Numbered from the stretch's first letter, positions 26,960 through 36,344 are shown. The stretch: DNA of 64,000 nucleotides from Flavobacterium sp. SM15 (GCF_022012335.1 NZ_JAKLTO010000007.1:104242-168241), one strand, 5' to 3'. Made by a program: numbers and translations. Notes: generated from the letters alone by a model not told the origin.

Positions 26960-27541
26960 ATGAAAATCGGATTATACTTCGGCACCTTCAACCCAATTCA
27001 CATCGGGCATTTGATTATCGCCAACCACATGGCGGAACATTCCGATTTGGATCAGATCTGGATGGTGGTTACCCCGCACAATCCGCACAAACAGAAAACA
27101 TCCTTACTGGACGATTACCACCGTTTGCACATGGTGCATCTGGCTACGGAAAACTACCCGAAAATCAAGCCGTCCGATATCGAATTCAAATTACCGCAAC
27201 CCAATTATACGGTCAATACCCTGGCACATCTTCAGGAAAAATATCCCACCCATGAATTTGCATTGATCATGGGAGAAGACAACCTGAATTCGTTACACAA
27301 ATGGAAAAATTACCAGGTAATTCTCCAAAACCACCAAATTTATGTGTATCCGAGAGCGGCTTCGGGCGAAATCGATGCGCAGTTCATCAATCATCCCAAA
27401 ATTCACAGAGTTGGGGCACCCATTTTAGAATTATCCTCTACGTTTATCCGCGAAAGCATAAAACAAGGGAAAATTATCCGTCCGATGCTGCCCGAGAACG
27501 TTTGGCAGTACATCGATCACAATTTATTTTACAAGAAATAA
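26960..27541 (+). CDS. nadD: Nicotinate-nucleotide adenylyltransferase
   Basis: Makes deamido-NAD from nicotinate mononucleotide and ATP in NAD synthesis. 193 residues with the nucleotidyltransferase motif GTFNPIHIGH (HIGH at 14-17), TPHNPHK (substrate specificity loop), MGEDNLNSLHKWK and the C-terminal ELSSTFIRES (ISSTxIR motif). Confidence 0.96.
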   Translation: MKIGLYFGTFNPIHIGHLIIANHMAEHSDLDQIWMVVTPHNPHKQKTSLLDDYHRLHMVHLATENYPKIKPSDIEFKLPQPNYTVNTLAHLQEKYPTHEFALIMGEDNLNSLHKWKNYQVILQNHQIYVYPRAASGEIDAQFINHPKIHRVGAPILELSSTFIRESIKQGKIIRPMLPENVWQYIDHNLFYKK

Positions 27542-27550
27542 GTTACTGTA

Positions 27551-28048
27551 ATGGAAGAACGGCCAAAGCTAAAAATACCGCTTAAACCCTTTGATAAAAT
27601 AGTGGAAGCCTTGGGCTGGGCGGCTCTAATAGGCATCTGGATACTTACACTTTCTAATTATACAGAATTACCCCAAACAATCCCTACCCATTTTGACGGC
27701 TCGGGTCAAGCGGATGGTTATGGGAGTAAAATGAATTTACTGGCGCTTCCTCTAATCTCTTCTGTAATTTTTATTGTACTGACAGCACTTAGTTTTTTTC
27801 CGCATCTTCACAATTACCCTGCTGGAATTACTCAAGAAAATGCAGAAAAACAATACCAAACCTCAACGCGAATGTTTCGATTTCTAAAATTGATCATTCT
27901 GATTATTTTTGGTCTGATTGTCTACATGACCCTAAAAACCATAAACGGGACTGCAGACGGACTGGGTACTTGGTTTTTACCTTTGGTTTTGGGATTGATT
28001 TTTATTCCCATCTTCTATTTCCTAACTCAAATGGTTAAAAACAGTTAA
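27551..28048 (+). CDS. DUF1648 membrane protein
   Basis: 165 residues with four likely transmembrane segments and the DUF1648 signature in NYTELPQTIPTHFDGSG followed by ADGYGSK. Members are related to the SdpI-type immunity/membrane proteins, but this one is short and its role is unknown. It follows nadD by 9 nt, so is probably co-transcribed. Confidence 0.85.
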   Translation: MEERPKLKIPLKPFDKIVEALGWAALIGIWILTLSNYTELPQTIPTHFDGSGQADGYGSKMNLLALPLISSVIFIVLTALSFFPHLHNYPAGITQENAEKQYQTSTRMFRFLKLIILIIFGLIVYMTLKTINGTADGLGTWFLPLVLGLIFIPIFYFLTQMVKNS

Positions 28049-28085
28049 CATTCCTTTATCAGTTTTCGAATTAAACTATCTGTAC

Positions 28086-28120
28086 CTTTAAGCTTTCAAA
28101 TTTTGAACTTTTAAACGGTA
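28086..28120 (+). repeat. Weak heptanucleotide array before the alcohol dehydrogenase gene
   Basis: Four 7-nt units with the core TTT in register, for example CTTTAAG (28086-28092) and CTTTCAA (28093-28099), then a degenerate fifth. It ends four bases before the ATG at 28125. Less certain than the other arrays. Confidence 0.45.
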
Positions 28121-28124
28121 TTTT

Positions 28125-29291
28125 ATGTTAAACTTCGAACTATACAACCCGACCAATTACGTTTTCGGGAAAGAACAAATGACCAAACTCACTGATTTGG
28201 TTCCCCAAAACACCAAAATTCTTCTAGCTTATGGCGGAGGAAGCATCTTTAAAAATGGGGTTTATGAGCAGGTAAAAACCGCGCTTGCCAATGTTGAACT
28301 CTTCGAATTTGGAGGTATTGAACCCAATCCGCGTTATGAAACTCTAATGAAAGCCGTAGAGATCATCCGTAAGGAAAACATCGGCTTCATTTTAGCTGTT
28401 GGTGGAGGAAGTGTGATTGATGGGGTAAAATTCATCTCGGCAGCGGTTAAATTTCAGGGCAATCCGATGGATATTTTACACAAACGCCTCTTGATGAAAG
28501 ACCTTTCTCAAGTTATTCCTTTTGGAACCGTGCTGACTTTACCGGCAACCGGAAGCGAAATGAATTCCGGAGCAGTAATTACTATCGACCAAACTCAGGA
28601 AAAATTATCCTTTGGCGGCAGCGCTTTGTTTCCGAAATTCTCGATCTGTGACCCGACGGTGATCGAATCACTTCCAAAACGACAAATTCAGAACGGTGTC
28701 GTGGATGCCTTCACTCACGTAATGGAACAGTACCTCACTTATCCCACCGATGCATTACTGCAAGACCGACTTGCCGAAAGTATTTTACAAACCTTAATTG
28801 AAATTGGTCCGGGAGTCGCCGAAAACCCAAGCGACTATAAATTGGCATCGAACTTTATGTGGTGCGCAACCATGGCTTTAAACGGCTTAATTCAAAAAGG
28901 GGTACCAACCGATTGGGCAACCCACATGATTGGCCATGAACTTACAGCTTTATACGAAATCGACCATGCGCGAACTTTGGCTATTATTGGCCCGAATCTG
29001 TACCGAGTGATGTTTGAAACTAAAAAAGAGAAACTGGCACAATACGGTGAACGCGTTTTCTCAATTCAAGGAAATTCCATCGAAGAAAAAGCGGAAAAAG
29101 CTATCGAAAAAACCGTAGAATTTTTCCATAAAATGGGTATGCAAACCAAACTTTCTCAAAACACTGCCGATTACCAAAACACCGCAGATTTTATAGTAAC
29201 CCGTTTTGAAGAGCGTGGTTGGAAAGCACTGGGTGAAAAGCAAAACATCACACCGGAAAAAGTTCGCGAGATTGTGGAACTAAGCTATTAA
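28125..29291 (+). CDS. Iron-containing alcohol dehydrogenase (YqhD/BDH-like)
   Basis: NAD(P)H-dependent aldehyde/alcohol oxidoreductase of the type III ADH family. 388 residues: N-terminal Rossmann-like domain with LLAYGGGSI, GGIEPNPRYE and the nucleotide motif AVGGGSVIDGVKF, then the metal-binding domain with DAFTHVMEQYLT, DWATHMIGHELTALY and DHARTLAIIGPN supplying the Asp/His ligands. The GGGS segment and overall pattern match E. coli YqhD (broad aldehyde reductase). Followed by a strong terminator. Confidence 0.93.
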   Translation: MLNFELYNPTNYVFGKEQMTKLTDLVPQNTKILLAYGGGSIFKNGVYEQVKTALANVELFEFGGIEPNPRYETLMKAVEIIRKENIGFILAVGGGSVIDGVKFISAAVKFQGNPMDILHKRLLMKDLSQVIPFGTVLTLPATGSEMNSGAVITIDQTQEKLSFGGSALFPKFSICDPTVIESLPKRQIQNGVVDAFTHVMEQYLTYPTDALLQDRLAESILQTLIEIGPGVAENPSDYKLASNFMWCATMALNGLIQKGVPTDWATHMIGHELTALYEIDHARTLAIIGPNLYRVMFETKKEKLAQYGERVFSIQGNSIEEKAEKAIEKTVEFFHKMGMQTKLSQNTADYQNTADFIVTRFEERGWKALGEKQNITPEKVREIVELSY

Positions 29292-29297
29292 AATGAC

Positions 29298-29326
29298 AAA
29301 CGCTCCTTTTCGGAGCGTTTTTTATT
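29298..29326. terminator. Bidirectional terminator
   Basis: Stem AAACGCTCC / GGAGCGTTT (9 bp, 5-nt loop) with a T run on the plus strand and an A-rich start; between convergent genes ending at 29291 and 29322. Confidence 0.9.
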
Positions 29327-30872
29327 GTTTGAGTAGTTTTATTTCCTGTGTTCCGTTATCGGTAGTAATCCTACAGAAATAAACTCCTGAAGGACAATCT
29401 GAAACATCGATGGGCTTAGCTGCAAAATCCCCTTTAACCCTTTTAATTTCCTGACCAAAAGAGTTACGGATACTCAAAGCCAAAACCTTTTCTTTGCTAG
29501 TTACCGAAAATTGGTGTTTAACAGGATTTGGGTAAATCCTAAGTGATTGCAAACCAAATTCAGACAATCCCATAACCGCTTGTACTTCGATGGAAACAAC
29601 TGCCGTACTGCTTCCGTATTGATTTTCAGCGGTAATCGTATAATTGGTTGGAGGAGAAACAACAATTGGCGTTCCGGTAATTTCACCTGAAGCCGGATTC
29701 AAAACCAATCCTAAAGGCAATTCAGGGGTAACCGTAAAGGAGTAACTGGATATTTTACGGATTTTATTGTTCCCATAATCACAGATGAACAGCGTTTTAG
29801 AATCGACGATGCAAATGCCGGTTTCGTTATTAAAAGAGGAAGTATCTGCCAAACCGTCTACGGCTCCAACAGCTCCGCTTCCTGCATAGCTGCTTACCAA
29901 TCCGGAAGGTGATATTTTTCTGATTTTATTATTATACTGATCGGTTACATAAAGCGTCTGGCTGGCTTTATCGATTGTCACAACCGCCGGATGATAAAAC
30001 GAAGCTGAAGTACCTTGACCTTCTTCCGAGCCGGCCGTTCCGGAACCCGCCAAAGTAGTCACCACACCAAAAGTATCAATTTTACGAATGCGATGGTTTG
30101 CATAATCGGCCACATAAACATTTCCTGAGTCATCCACACACAGACCAGTTGGTCCGTTAAATTGCGCTAAAGCCGCCTCTCCATCTGCAAAACCAGAGAC
30201 AGATCCTGCAAGTGTGGATACAATTCCTTCGGGCGTGATTTTTCTAATTTTATTGTTGTACCAATCCGCAATATAAATAACATCATTGCTATCAATGTCC
30301 ATCGCGGCCGGATAATAAAATTGAGCATTTGCCGCATCTCCATCCTGAAAACCACCAACCCCGGTACCTGCAAAAGTACTTACCATACCCTCGGGGGTAA
30401 TCTTCCTAATCTTACTGTTGCCTTGGTCGGTAATAAAAATATTGCCGTGAGAATCTACCACGGCTCCGTCGGGATAACGAAATGTTGCCGTATCGGCTGG
30501 TCCGTCAACAGAACCATAAGCACCTGTCCCTGCAATAGTGGTTACCGTCCCATCGGCCGCTATTTTTCGAATTTTATGGTTCATCCGATCCACAACAATT
30601 AAGTTACCCGAATGATCCGGTGTTACCACTGTTGGTAAATTAAACGAAGCTTCAAAAGCTGTACCATCAGCCGCACCCGTCAGACCTGAGCCTGCGAAAG
30701 TAGAAACCACAGGTTTTTCCGGAACTGCTCCTCCGGTATTGGCAACCTGTAAAGGGATTATGGGTTGGTTTTCTGTATAAACAACAAGGCTGGGATAGGC
30801 AATCTCGGGCGCCTGTCCGTAAAGAGAAAAATAAGAAGCCCAAAAAAGGCAAAAAACAAGAATTGTTCGCAT
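29322..30872 (-). CDS. T9SS-exported NHL-repeat protein
   Basis: 516 residues from the ATG at 30870-30872. Signal peptide ends SLYGQ. Six NHL-type propeller repeats follow (about 50-385), each marked by NxKIRKI-type motifs and DxxGNxxxxD loops. Next is an Ig/He_PIG-like domain (GLVLNPASGEITGTP) and a C-terminal T9SS type A sorting domain (RIYPNPVKHQF, PSGVYFCRI). Secreted or surface-bound. A longer frame (to 30935) is rejected because a -7 element lies inside it, 19 nt before the chosen ATG, and the extra residues spoil the signal peptide. The binding partner of the propeller is unknown. Confidence 0.88.
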   Translation of the reverse strand: MRTILVFCLFWASYFSLYGQAPEIAYPSLVVYTENQPIIPLQVANTGGAVPEKPVVSTFAGSGLTGAADGTAFEASFNLPTVVTPDHSGNLIVVDRMNHKIRKIAADGTVTTIAGTGAYGSVDGPADTATFRYPDGAVVDSHGNIFITDQGNSKIRKITPEGMVSTFAGTGVGGFQDGDAANAQFYYPAAMDIDSNDVIYIADWYNNKIRKITPEGIVSTLAGSVSGFADGEAALAQFNGPTGLCVDDSGNVYVADYANHRIRKIDTFGVVTTLAGSGTAGSEEGQGTSASFYHPAVVTIDKASQTLYVTDQYNNKIRKISPSGLVSSYAGSGAVGAVDGLADTSSFNNETGICIVDSKTLFICDYGNNKIRKISSYSFTVTPELPLGLVLNPASGEITGTPIVVSPPTNYTITAENQYGSSTAVVSIEVQAVMGLSEFGLQSLRIYPNPVKHQFSVTSKEKVLALSIRNSFGQEIKRVKGDFAAKPIDVSDCPSGVYFCRITTDNGTQEIKLLKQ

Positions 30873-30891
30873 TGTTTTGTAAATGGCTGTG

Positions 30892-30899
30892 CAAAAGTA
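30892..30899 (-). promoter_or_regulatory. -7 promoter element of the NHL gene
   Basis: TACTTTTG on the minus strand, 19 nt before the ATG at 30872. It decides the start choice for this gene. Confidence 0.6.
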
Positions 30900-30903
30900 A
30901 GTT

Positions 30904-30947
30904 AAAAAAATGAAAGGCGCTCCAGAAATTTTCACAGAGCGCCTTTC
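30904..30947 (-). terminator. Orphan minus-strand hairpin with T tail
   Basis: A perfect 11-bp stem GAAAGGCGCTC / GAGCGCCTTTC (30912-30922 with 30937-30947, 14-nt loop) followed on the minus strand by a run of seven T. It looks like an intrinsic terminator, but no known gene lies upstream of it on the minus strand before gpsA, which is divergent. Confidence 0.55.
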
Positions 30948-31225
30948 TCACCAAAAACAAAAAATATTAACTAATCCTAACCTAACTCAAACTATTGTAA
31001 TTAAAACTGAAGTTCCCTAGTTTAGAAACGTTCAGATCTTTACTGTTGTTGATAATAACGGAAGGTCTCAAAATTCATTGTTTGTTAAAATCATAATCTA
31101 ATGTTAAAGTTTCCAAAAGGGGAACATTTGACCCCAGGAGCGTTTCATTAATCGATTAAAAGACATTGCTTTTTACACTTTCAGCAATTTTAAGTACTTT
31201 TGAGGTTCCAAATTTAAAAATTAAG
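30948..31225. other. gpsA upstream region, possible small minus-strand transcript
   Basis: Holds the gpsA -7 element and, on the minus strand, two very short overlapping frames: ATG-started at 31078-31040 (12 residues) and TTG-started at 31071-30982 (29 residues, containing PSVIINNSKDLNVSKLGNF). These sit just upstream of the orphan terminator. Neither is convincing alone; a small RNA or gene remnant is possible. Confidence 0.3.
31195..31202 (+). promoter_or_regulatory. -7 promoter element of gpsA
   Basis: TACTTTTG, 23 nt before the ATG at 31226. It lies inside a longer open frame beginning at 31166, which supports the later start. Confidence 0.6.
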
Positions 31226-32221
31226 ATGAGTGACACTCCTAAGTTTGCAGTAATTGGTGGCGGAAGCTGGGCAACTGCCATTGCAAAAATGCTTTGCGTT
31301 AACCTTCCGGAAATCGCTTGGTACATGCGCAACACTTACGCAATTGAGCACATAAAAATCAACAAACATAATCCGAATTACCTTAGTTCGGTGGAGTTCG
31401 ACAACAAAAAACTAAAACTTACCAGCGACATCAACGAAGCGGTTGCTTATGCAGACTACGTAATTTTCGCAATTCCCTCTGCGTTTTTAAACGATGAGTT
31501 GCAAAAACTAACCGTTAGTTTGGAAGGCAAAGTGATTTTTTCGGCTATTAAAGGAATTGTCCCGGAAACGAGCCTTATCGTTGGAGAGCACTTTCACAAA
31601 ACTTACGACATTCCCTACGACAACATTGGAGTGATTACCGGACCTTGTCATGCTGAAGAAGTGGCCCTGGAACGTTTATCTTACCTTACCATTGCCTGCG
31701 GAGACGACCAAAAAGCCAAAGTGATGGCCAAAAACCTCAACAGCCACTACATCAAAACCAAAATCTCCGACGATATTATCGGTACGGAATATGCGGCCAT
31801 GCTAAAAAATATCTATTCCATTGCTGCCGGAATTGCACACGGTTTGGGTTATGGCGATAATTTCCAGGCACTATTGATGAGCAACGCCATTCGTGAGATG
31901 AAAAAGTACATCAAGAAAGTTCATAAAATGAAGCGCAACATAAACGATTCGGCCTACTTGGGGGATTTGTTGGTTACCGGATATTCCATTTTCTCGCGAA
32001 ACCGAATGTTTGGAAACATGATTGGAAAGGGTTACACCGTTAAATCGGCACAAATGGAGATGAGTATGGTGGCAGAAGGCTATTACGCCACAAAAAGCGC
32101 ACACAAACTTAACGAGGAATACAAGGCAAAAACACCAATAATTGATGCCGTTTACGATATTCTATACGAAGGAAAAGAGCCTAAAAAAGTCTTTAAAAAA
32201 CTGACGGAAAAACTCGATTAA
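31226..32221 (+). CDS. gpsA: Glycerol-3-phosphate dehydrogenase [NAD(P)+]
   Basis: Reduces dihydroxyacetone phosphate to sn-glycerol 3-phosphate for phospholipid synthesis. 331 residues with nucleotide motif GGGSWATAIA (11-20), AIPSAFL, the catalytic-lysine region KGIVPETS and GTEYAAMLKNIYSIAAGIAHGLG. The start at 31226 puts the Rossmann motif at the usual distance from the N-terminus and is supported by the promoter element. Confidence 0.95.
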   Translation: MSDTPKFAVIGGGSWATAIAKMLCVNLPEIAWYMRNTYAIEHIKINKHNPNYLSSVEFDNKKLKLTSDINEAVAYADYVIFAIPSAFLNDELQKLTVSLEGKVIFSAIKGIVPETSLIVGEHFHKTYDIPYDNIGVITGPCHAEEVALERLSYLTIACGDDQKAKVMAKNLNSHYIKTKISDDIIGTEYAAMLKNIYSIAAGIAHGLGYGDNFQALLMSNAIREMKKYIKKVHKMKRNINDSAYLGDLLVTGYSIFSRNRMFGNMIGKGYTVKSAQMEMSMVAEGYYATKSAHKLNEEYKAKTPIIDAVYDILYEGKEPKKVFKKLTEKLD

Positions 32222-32281
32222 AAAAATTTGATTTTTTTGGAAATTGATGCGTTTCGAGAAAAAATAATTACAAAATAACCG

Positions 32282-32316
32282 CAAAGCCCTGTAAACAAAA
32301 GTATTGCGGGGCTTTG
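32282..32316. other. Hairpin after gpsA, possible weak terminator
   Basis: CAAAGCCC / GGGCTTTG stem (8 bp, 32282-32289 with 32309-32316, 19-nt loop) without a good T run on the plus strand. Its position 60 nt after gpsA suggests a terminator or 3' end structure, but the evidence is thin. Confidence 0.35.
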
Positions 32317-32435
32317 TATTAAAAAACAGTTAAGACAAGATTTTTGTCAACCCTAATAAACATAAGGGCTTCCAGCCTTTCCCTTGGAGAAAAAAATAAC
32401 TTTTACCTTAGCCAAAATAAATTTAAAAAGCCAAA

Positions 32436-33410
32436 ATGGATAACCTAATCAATCACCCGGGAATTTTAACTGCTTTTACTATCGTCATTCTTGCCATGCT
32501 CCTACTGGACTTGGGCGTTTTCAAGAAAAACAATCATGCCATCAGTAACCGTGAGGCCTTAATGTGGTCAACTTTATGGATCACACTGGCTATGGGATTC
32601 AGTGGAGTAATCTACTACTACATGGGTGTGGAAAAATTTGCACAATTCCAATCGGCCTATTGGATTGAAAAAGCATTATCGGTAGACAACCTATTTGTTT
32701 TCATTCTTGTTTTCGGGTTTTTCAACGTACAGAAAGAACTGCACCATAAGGTATTGTTCTGGGGTATTATCGGAGCTCTGGTGTTCCGAGCGATATTTAT
32801 TTTCACTGGGGTAGAACTCATTAACCTTACTTATTTACCGGAAATGGACGTTTTTGGGCATCTGGTAAAAATAAACGTGATTTTATCAGTTTTCGGATTC
32901 TTCCTGATTTTTGCCGGTTTCAAATCCTGGTTTTCCCAAGAAGACGATGGCGAAAAAGACTTTACCAAAAGTCCCGGTGCTCAATTGGTACATCGATTCT
33001 TCAAGGTAAGTGAAAATTACGACGGCGATAAGTTCTTTACGGTTCAAAACGGGGTAAAAATGGCAACTCCACTTTTAGTTGTGGTAGCCGTTATCGAATT
33101 TACCGACCTGATTTTTGCCGTAGACAGTATCCCGGCGATTTTTGCCATTGCGCCTAACGATCCACTAATTTTGTATACTTCAAACATTTTTGCAATTTTA
33201 GGGCTTAGGGCGCTTTATTTTCTTTTGGCCAACTTCATGCACATGTTTAGTCGTTTAAAGTTCGGATTAGCCGTTATTTTAGCTTTTATAGGGGTAAAAA
33301 TGCTGATTGCTCCTTTCTTTCACATTTCGTCTCCGGTTTCTTTAACCATCGTAGGAAGTGTACTGGCGGTTTCGGTGATTACTTCACTGTTGTTCCCTGT
33401 AAAAGAATAA
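32436..33410 (+). CDS. TerC/Alx-family membrane protein
   Basis: 324 residues with about eight to nine transmembrane helices and the family motifs FIVxxxxDNLFVF-like (EKALSVDNLFVFILVFGFF) and EFTDLIFAVDSIPAIFAI. Both contain membrane Asp residues thought to bind metal. Alx/TerC proteins are associated with manganese handling and membrane-protein metalation. The gene stands alone with a good terminator. Confidence 0.93.
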   Translation: MDNLINHPGILTAFTIVILAMLLLDLGVFKKNNHAISNREALMWSTLWITLAMGFSGVIYYYMGVEKFAQFQSAYWIEKALSVDNLFVFILVFGFFNVQKELHHKVLFWGIIGALVFRAIFIFTGVELINLTYLPEMDVFGHLVKINVILSVFGFFLIFAGFKSWFSQEDDGEKDFTKSPGAQLVHRFFKVSENYDGDKFFTVQNGVKMATPLLVVVAVIEFTDLIFAVDSIPAIFAIAPNDPLILYTSNIFAILGLRALYFLLANFMHMFSRLKFGLAVILAFIGVKMLIAPFFHISSPVSLTIVGSVLAVSVITSLLFPVKE

Positions 33411-33430
33411 TTTCAAACTACAAAATAGTA

Positions 33431-33460
33431 AAAAGGCGTTAGAGTTTCTAACGCCTTTTT
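33431..33460. terminator. Bidirectional terminator after the TerC gene
   Basis: Perfect 13-bp stem AAAAGGCGTTAGA / TCTAACGCCTTTT with a 3-nt loop, between convergent genes. Confidence 0.95.
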
Positions 33461-33476
33461 AAATTTAAGTACTCCT

Positions 33477-36293
33477 CTATTTCACTGTAATCTCATCTAC
33501 AAAAATATAAGCATCACCTCCGGCTCCCTGATGCCATTGGGGAAGTTTTCCGAAATTGTATGCTTTAACCTTCAGGTAACGTCCACTTGCTTTAACATTT
33601 GCTTCAAAACTCTTGATTTGTGTTTCGTAGTCTTTAGCCTCCAACGAATTGCTTACCGTTGCGGCCAATTGAAAGTTCTTATTGTCTTTGGAAACATAAT
33701 ATTCCACTTTAGCAGGCATTAAAATCCAGGCGCGGGTATCTTGTAAAAATCGGGCAGAAACACTATTGATAGCCGTTTCTTTCTTCAAATCGATTACCGC
33801 TTCAAAATCCTGTGATTGATAGCCCTGCCAATCGCCTTTACGCCAGTTTTCGTTCCCGAGCACCCCATCGATTAATCCTTCGGGTCCGCCAGCATGGTAC
33901 TGAGGAGTGTAGGTTGACTTGATGGCAATACTGAAATCGTTTGGTTTTTTATAAAATTCTGCTGTTACTTTTTTACTTTCCATCCCATAATCGTCGATAT
34001 AGGCTTCAACTTTACAGGATTGACTCACTTCAAACGGCTTATCGTATTTAATAAAAGACACATTAGGATTATTGGTCAGTACACGATACAACACCGCCGC
34101 TTTTTGTTTTCCTACCTGAGAATCACAAGAAGTTATCGAAACATTCATTTTGGTTTTAAACGATTTGCTGTCTGCATTAATAACCGGTACCGGAACAATC
34201 GGTCCATAATTTTCAGTAAAAGGTTTATCGTGAAACTCAACAAAACCGAACAAATCAAGGTTTTCCAAATTTCCTTGCCTGTGAATCTCCCCGCTGGTTC
34301 CGTTTTCGAAATGTACTTTTACAAAATCAAAGAACGGTTCGGTAGTACTCCAACCCACTTGTCCCGGAGTAATTGCATAAATTCCCATCGAACTCAACAC
34401 ATACCAGGCGCTCATCTGACCGCAGTCTTCATTACCAATCAAACCGTCCGGCGTGTTTTTATAAAATTCATTTAAGATATAATGCACTTTTTCTTTGGTC
34501 TTTTCAGGTCTGCCCACAAAATTGTAGAGGTACGCCATATGATGACTTGGCTCGTTCCCATGAGCATACTGACCGATTAACCCGGTGATATCGGCCTGTT
34601 CACGGCCGGTAGTGGAGGAAGGCGCCGTAAATAGTTCGTCCAGTTTTGCTTCAAACTGATCCTGACCACCGTGAGCAGCAATTAAGTCCATAATGTTCTG
34701 CGGTACAAAAAACGAATACTGCCACGAATTTCCTTCAGTAAAATTGTTGTTCACCTCACGCGGATCAAAAGGTTTGTCCCAACCAGCATTTTTCTTAGGA
34801 CGCATAAAGCCAGTTTGAGGATCAAAAAGGTTTTTCCAGTTTTGCGAACGGGTCATGAAGTACTCGTAATCCTCATTTTTTTTGAGGATTTTAGCCATTT
34901 GGGCGATGCACCAATCGTCGTAAGCATATTCCAGAGTTTTGGAAACACTCTCGTGCTCGTCGTCCATCGATAGAAATCCGCTCTTTTTATAGGCATCTAA
35001 ACCTAAATGATCCAGCATGGCGCTGTGCTTGGCTGCCTCGAAGGCTTTTTCGTAATCGAAGCCTTTGATCCCTTTTGCCATCGCATCGGCCATAACCGAA
35101 ACCGAATGATACCCGATCATACAATCCGTTTCATTGGAAGCCAGTTCCCAAACCGGAAGCCTTCCAGCTTGTTCGTACTGTTTGATAAAGGTGTTGATGT
35201 AATCTGAAGTGCGTTTTTTATCAATTAAAGTATATAAAGGGTGCGCTCCTCGAAAAGTGTCCCAAAGCGAAAAAACAGTGTAATAGTCGAAGGTGTCGGC
35301 AAGGTGGATTTGATTGTCCCTGCCGCGGTATTTTCCGTCTAGATCTTCGGCGATGTTGGGCTGCATCATAGTGTGGTACAGCGCGGTGTAAAAAATCCCA
35401 AGCTTGTTTTTATCGGTACTGGTTACTTCAATTTTAGAAAGTTCTTTGTTCCATAAGGCTTCGGCATCTTTTTTAGTTTTTTCAAAATCCCAATGTTTAA
35501 TTTCAGAAGCATTGAGCTTTGCGCCTTCATAACTCGTTGGAGACAGCGCCACTTTTACCAAAATTTTCTCTCCTTTTTTTACGGTTTTGGAAAAACTTAA
35601 TGCTAATTCGGTACCAGAATAAAGACCGGAGGAAGTAGTTCCGTTTACTTTGGTTTTATTGAGGCTCATCGGCACATTAAATTCAATACGGGCAAAAACA
35701 TACTGATCGCGTGCCCAAGCCTCGCTTCTGCGGAGAATTTCAATGGTTTTGGCATCTACCACACGTACTTCCCCCAGCAACAATTTATCACGATGGTTTA
35801 AATCTAAAATGAGGTTTGCCTGTCCGTTTTGATTAAAGGTGTACTCGTGAAAACCAACGCGCGTTGAAGCTGTTAACCGAACATCAATATTGTGCTTGTC
35901 TAACTTCACACTGTAAAATCCAGCCATTGCTTTTTCGTTCTGATGGGAAAAAGTGGATGAATAGTTTTTAGTGTCGAACGAAGGTTCACCCATGGTAGGC
36001 ATCAGCATAATATCGCCATAATCGGAAACGCCCACCCCATTGAGGTGTGTATGGGAAAACCCAAAAATCAAGTTGTCGGAATAATGATAGCCGCCGCAAC
36101 CGTCCCAACTGCCGTCAATTCGAGTATCGGGTGAAAGTTGTACCATTCCGAAAGGAACCGTCGCGCCCGGAAACGTATGACCGTGACCACCCGTCCCTAC
36201 AAAAGGATTCACGTATTGTGCATAATTCGTGGATTGTGAAAATGCAACGGCACAAAACAAGACCATTGCAATTGAAAAAACTGTTTTTCTCAT
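33477..36293 (-). CDS. GH92-family alpha-mannosidase, secreted
   Basis: Calcium-dependent exo-alpha-mannosidase family, acting on mannose-containing glycans in the periplasm or outside. 938 residues: signal peptide (ending AVAFSQ); N-terminal GH92 beta-domain opening YVNPFVGTGGHGHTFPGATV; and the (alpha/alpha)6 catalytic domain with IHLADTFDYYTVFSLWDTFR, QADITGLIGQYAHGNEPSHH and the hallmark GNEDCGQMSAWYVLSSMG. After about residue 720 there is a chitobiase/hexosaminidase C-terminal-like stretch, and from about 790 an F5/8 type C (discoidin-like) carbohydrate-binding domain. It stands alone, not in a SusCD locus. Linkage specificity is not readable. Confidence 0.94.
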   Translation of the reverse strand: MRKTVFSIAMVLFCAVAFSQSTNYAQYVNPFVGTGGHGHTFPGATVPFGMVQLSPDTRIDGSWDGCGGYHYSDNLIFGFSHTHLNGVGVSDYGDIMLMPTMGEPSFDTKNYSSTFSHQNEKAMAGFYSVKLDKHNIDVRLTASTRVGFHEYTFNQNGQANLILDLNHRDKLLLGEVRVVDAKTIEILRRSEAWARDQYVFARIEFNVPMSLNKTKVNGTTSSGLYSGTELALSFSKTVKKGEKILVKVALSPTSYEGAKLNASEIKHWDFEKTKKDAEALWNKELSKIEVTSTDKNKLGIFYTALYHTMMQPNIAEDLDGKYRGRDNQIHLADTFDYYTVFSLWDTFRGAHPLYTLIDKKRTSDYINTFIKQYEQAGRLPVWELASNETDCMIGYHSVSVMADAMAKGIKGFDYEKAFEAAKHSAMLDHLGLDAYKKSGFLSMDDEHESVSKTLEYAYDDWCIAQMAKILKKNEDYEYFMTRSQNWKNLFDPQTGFMRPKKNAGWDKPFDPREVNNNFTEGNSWQYSFFVPQNIMDLIAAHGGQDQFEAKLDELFTAPSSTTGREQADITGLIGQYAHGNEPSHHMAYLYNFVGRPEKTKEKVHYILNEFYKNTPDGLIGNEDCGQMSAWYVLSSMGIYAITPGQVGWSTTEPFFDFVKVHFENGTSGEIHRQGNLENLDLFGFVEFHDKPFTENYGPIVPVPVINADSKSFKTKMNVSITSCDSQVGKQKAAVLYRVLTNNPNVSFIKYDKPFEVSQSCKVEAYIDDYGMESKKVTAEFYKKPNDFSIAIKSTYTPQYHAGGPEGLIDGVLGNENWRKGDWQGYQSQDFEAVIDLKKETAINSVSARFLQDTRAWILMPAKVEYYVSKDNKNFQLAATVSNSLEAKDYETQIKSFEANVKASGRYLKVKAYNFGKLPQWHQGAGGDAYIFVDEITVK

Positions 36294-36336
36294 TAAAAGT
36301 GTGCTGAAAAATTTCCCTAAAGTAACGAATCTGAAG

Positions 36337-36344
36337 CAAAAATA
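36337..36344 (-). promoter_or_regulatory. -7 promoter element of the GH92 gene
   Basis: TATTTTTG on the minus strand, 43 nt before the ATG. A near match, TACTTTAG, lies nearer the start. Confidence 0.4.

Noticed and set aside
30667..30960. Minus-strand frame of 97 codons covering the NHL gene start
   Set aside because: It runs through the terminator-like hairpin and the NHL promoter and overlaps the signal peptide in another frame.
34020..34475. Plus-strand open frame of 151 codons
   Set aside because: Antisense to the GH92 catalytic and C-terminal domains; no signal, domain or promoter.
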